Positions 6,125 through 6,689 of a stretch of 6,689 bases of DNA are shown one piece after another (the stretch's first letter is position 1; every line of letters starts with the position of its first letter). Position numbers and translations under genes: made by a program. The stretch is from Clostridia bacterium (GTDB lineage Bacteria > Bacillota_A > Clostridia > Christensenellales > Borkfalkiaceae), in contig JAFTRD010000111.1 in the NCBI GenBank assembly GCA_017462425.1, positions 1 through 6,689 on the forward strand, read 5' to 3'. A model generated the notes under the pieces. It ran no database searches. It was not told the DNA's origin and worked only from the letters and a program-made list of their open reading frames with translations.

Positions 6125-6689
6125 TTAATAATCCCATTTAGGAATAAACGCTCTATCGGCAGACTCGCCGTCCTGTAAAAATACGTTCTTTAAATCGCAA
6201 TCGAGAACGCAGGATAATACCTGTTCATATTCCCTTGCGGTAATTTTTCTCTTCAATTCGGGGTATTTTTCGATATTGCCGAAAGGGGTGTACTGTCGCA
6301 TCAGGGAGAAGTATACCGTTTCGGGCAAATTTTCCTTCACCCACCGCACGATTTTCACGCTGTCCTGTGCGCATAGCGGTAAAATAAGATGCCGTACGAT
6401 ACAGCCCGAAAGTATCTTTCCGTCCGCTCGGAGCAAAAGAGGCTTTTTCGCCATAAAGGAAACAGCCTCGGCGGCGTATTGAAAATAATCCTCTCTGCCC
6501 GTATACCGCTTGGAGAGGGCTGGGGAGTAAAACTTCAAATCAGGCAAGTATATATCCACGTAGCCGTCAATCATTTTCAGGGTATCCATTTTTTCATACC
6601 CGTGCGAATTATATACGACGGGGATTTTCGGCTTATAAATTTCCAAAGCCCGTACGATGGGCGCAACCACGTGCGAAGGGGTTACCAAA
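6125..6689 (-). CDS. PflX-like radical SAM protein, C-terminal part (5' end outside window)
   Basis: About 187 C-terminal residues are visible; the right edge cuts the gene. Family members are usually near 300 residues, so roughly 100-120 are missing, including the CxxxCxxC motif that would hold the 4Fe-4S cluster and prove the radical SAM chemistry. Visible family marks, in order, are LVTPSHVVAPIVRALE, IPVVYNSHGYE, the YVDIYLPDLKFY stretch, IVRHLILP, SLMRQYTPFGNIEKYPEL and the tail VFLQDGESADRAFIP. These match the COG1313 group of pyruvate formate-lyase activating enzyme-like proteins (PflX), whose substrate is not established. The TTG at 6688 is an internal Leu codon (LVTPSH), not a start. 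No glycyl-radical enzyme gene is nearby, so an activase role cannot be inferred from context. The stop is at 6127-6125. Confidence 0.88.
   Translation of the reverse strand, partial: LVTPSHVVAPIVRALEIYKPKIPVVYNSHGYEKMDTLKMIDGYVDIYLPDLKFYSPALSKRYTGREDYFQYAAEAVSFMAKKPLLLRADGKILSGCIVRHLILPLCAQDSVKIVRWVKENLPETVYFSLMRQYTPFGNIEKYPELKRKITAREYEQVLSCVLDCDLKNVFLQDGESADRAFIPKWDY

Overview
This window looks like a piece of a Bacillota (Firmicutes) chromosome, most likely from Clostridia. The grounds are the secA-prfB gene order that is common in that phylum, a SecA with a C-terminal zinc tail, and a PflX-type radical SAM protein close to clostridial versions. By eye the base composition is near balanced. 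I cannot go below phylum or class with confidence. The content is core housekeeping, mostly protein export and translation. I see no tRNA, rRNA, CRISPR array, insertion sequence or prophage.

Layout. Plus strand, left half: the C-terminal two thirds of secA (cut by the left edge, ends 1751), an intrinsic terminator (about 1764-1803), prfB for release factor 2 (1851-2948), and 16 bases later tsaD for the tRNA t6A synthesis subunit (2965-4011). A strong symmetric hairpin (4017-4047) closes this unit and also serves the gene arriving from the right. Minus strand, right half: an ABC-F translation-factor ATPase (4046-5925) split into two overlapping frames by what looks like one missing base in a T4 run at 4865-4868. 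It is followed by a short plus-strand ORF for a 43-residue charged helical protein (5964-6095), and by the C-terminal part of a PflX-like radical SAM enzyme on the minus strand (6125 to the right edge).

How the genes fit together. RF2 (termination at UGA and UAA), TsaD (t6A37 on tRNAs reading ANN codons) and the ABC-F protein (rescue or tuning of stalled ribosomes) all act on decoding. SecA exports finished proteins. prfB and tsaD are probably cotranscribed. The ABC-F gene stands alone and convergent to them.

Most worth a second look: the single-base lesion inside the second Walker A of the ABC-F gene; the 43-codon ORF; RF2 encoded without the usual programmed frameshift although Leu25-Asp26 are kept; and two in-register exact repeats shared by the two halves of the ABC-F gene. 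I did not find a convincing new multi-gene system here.
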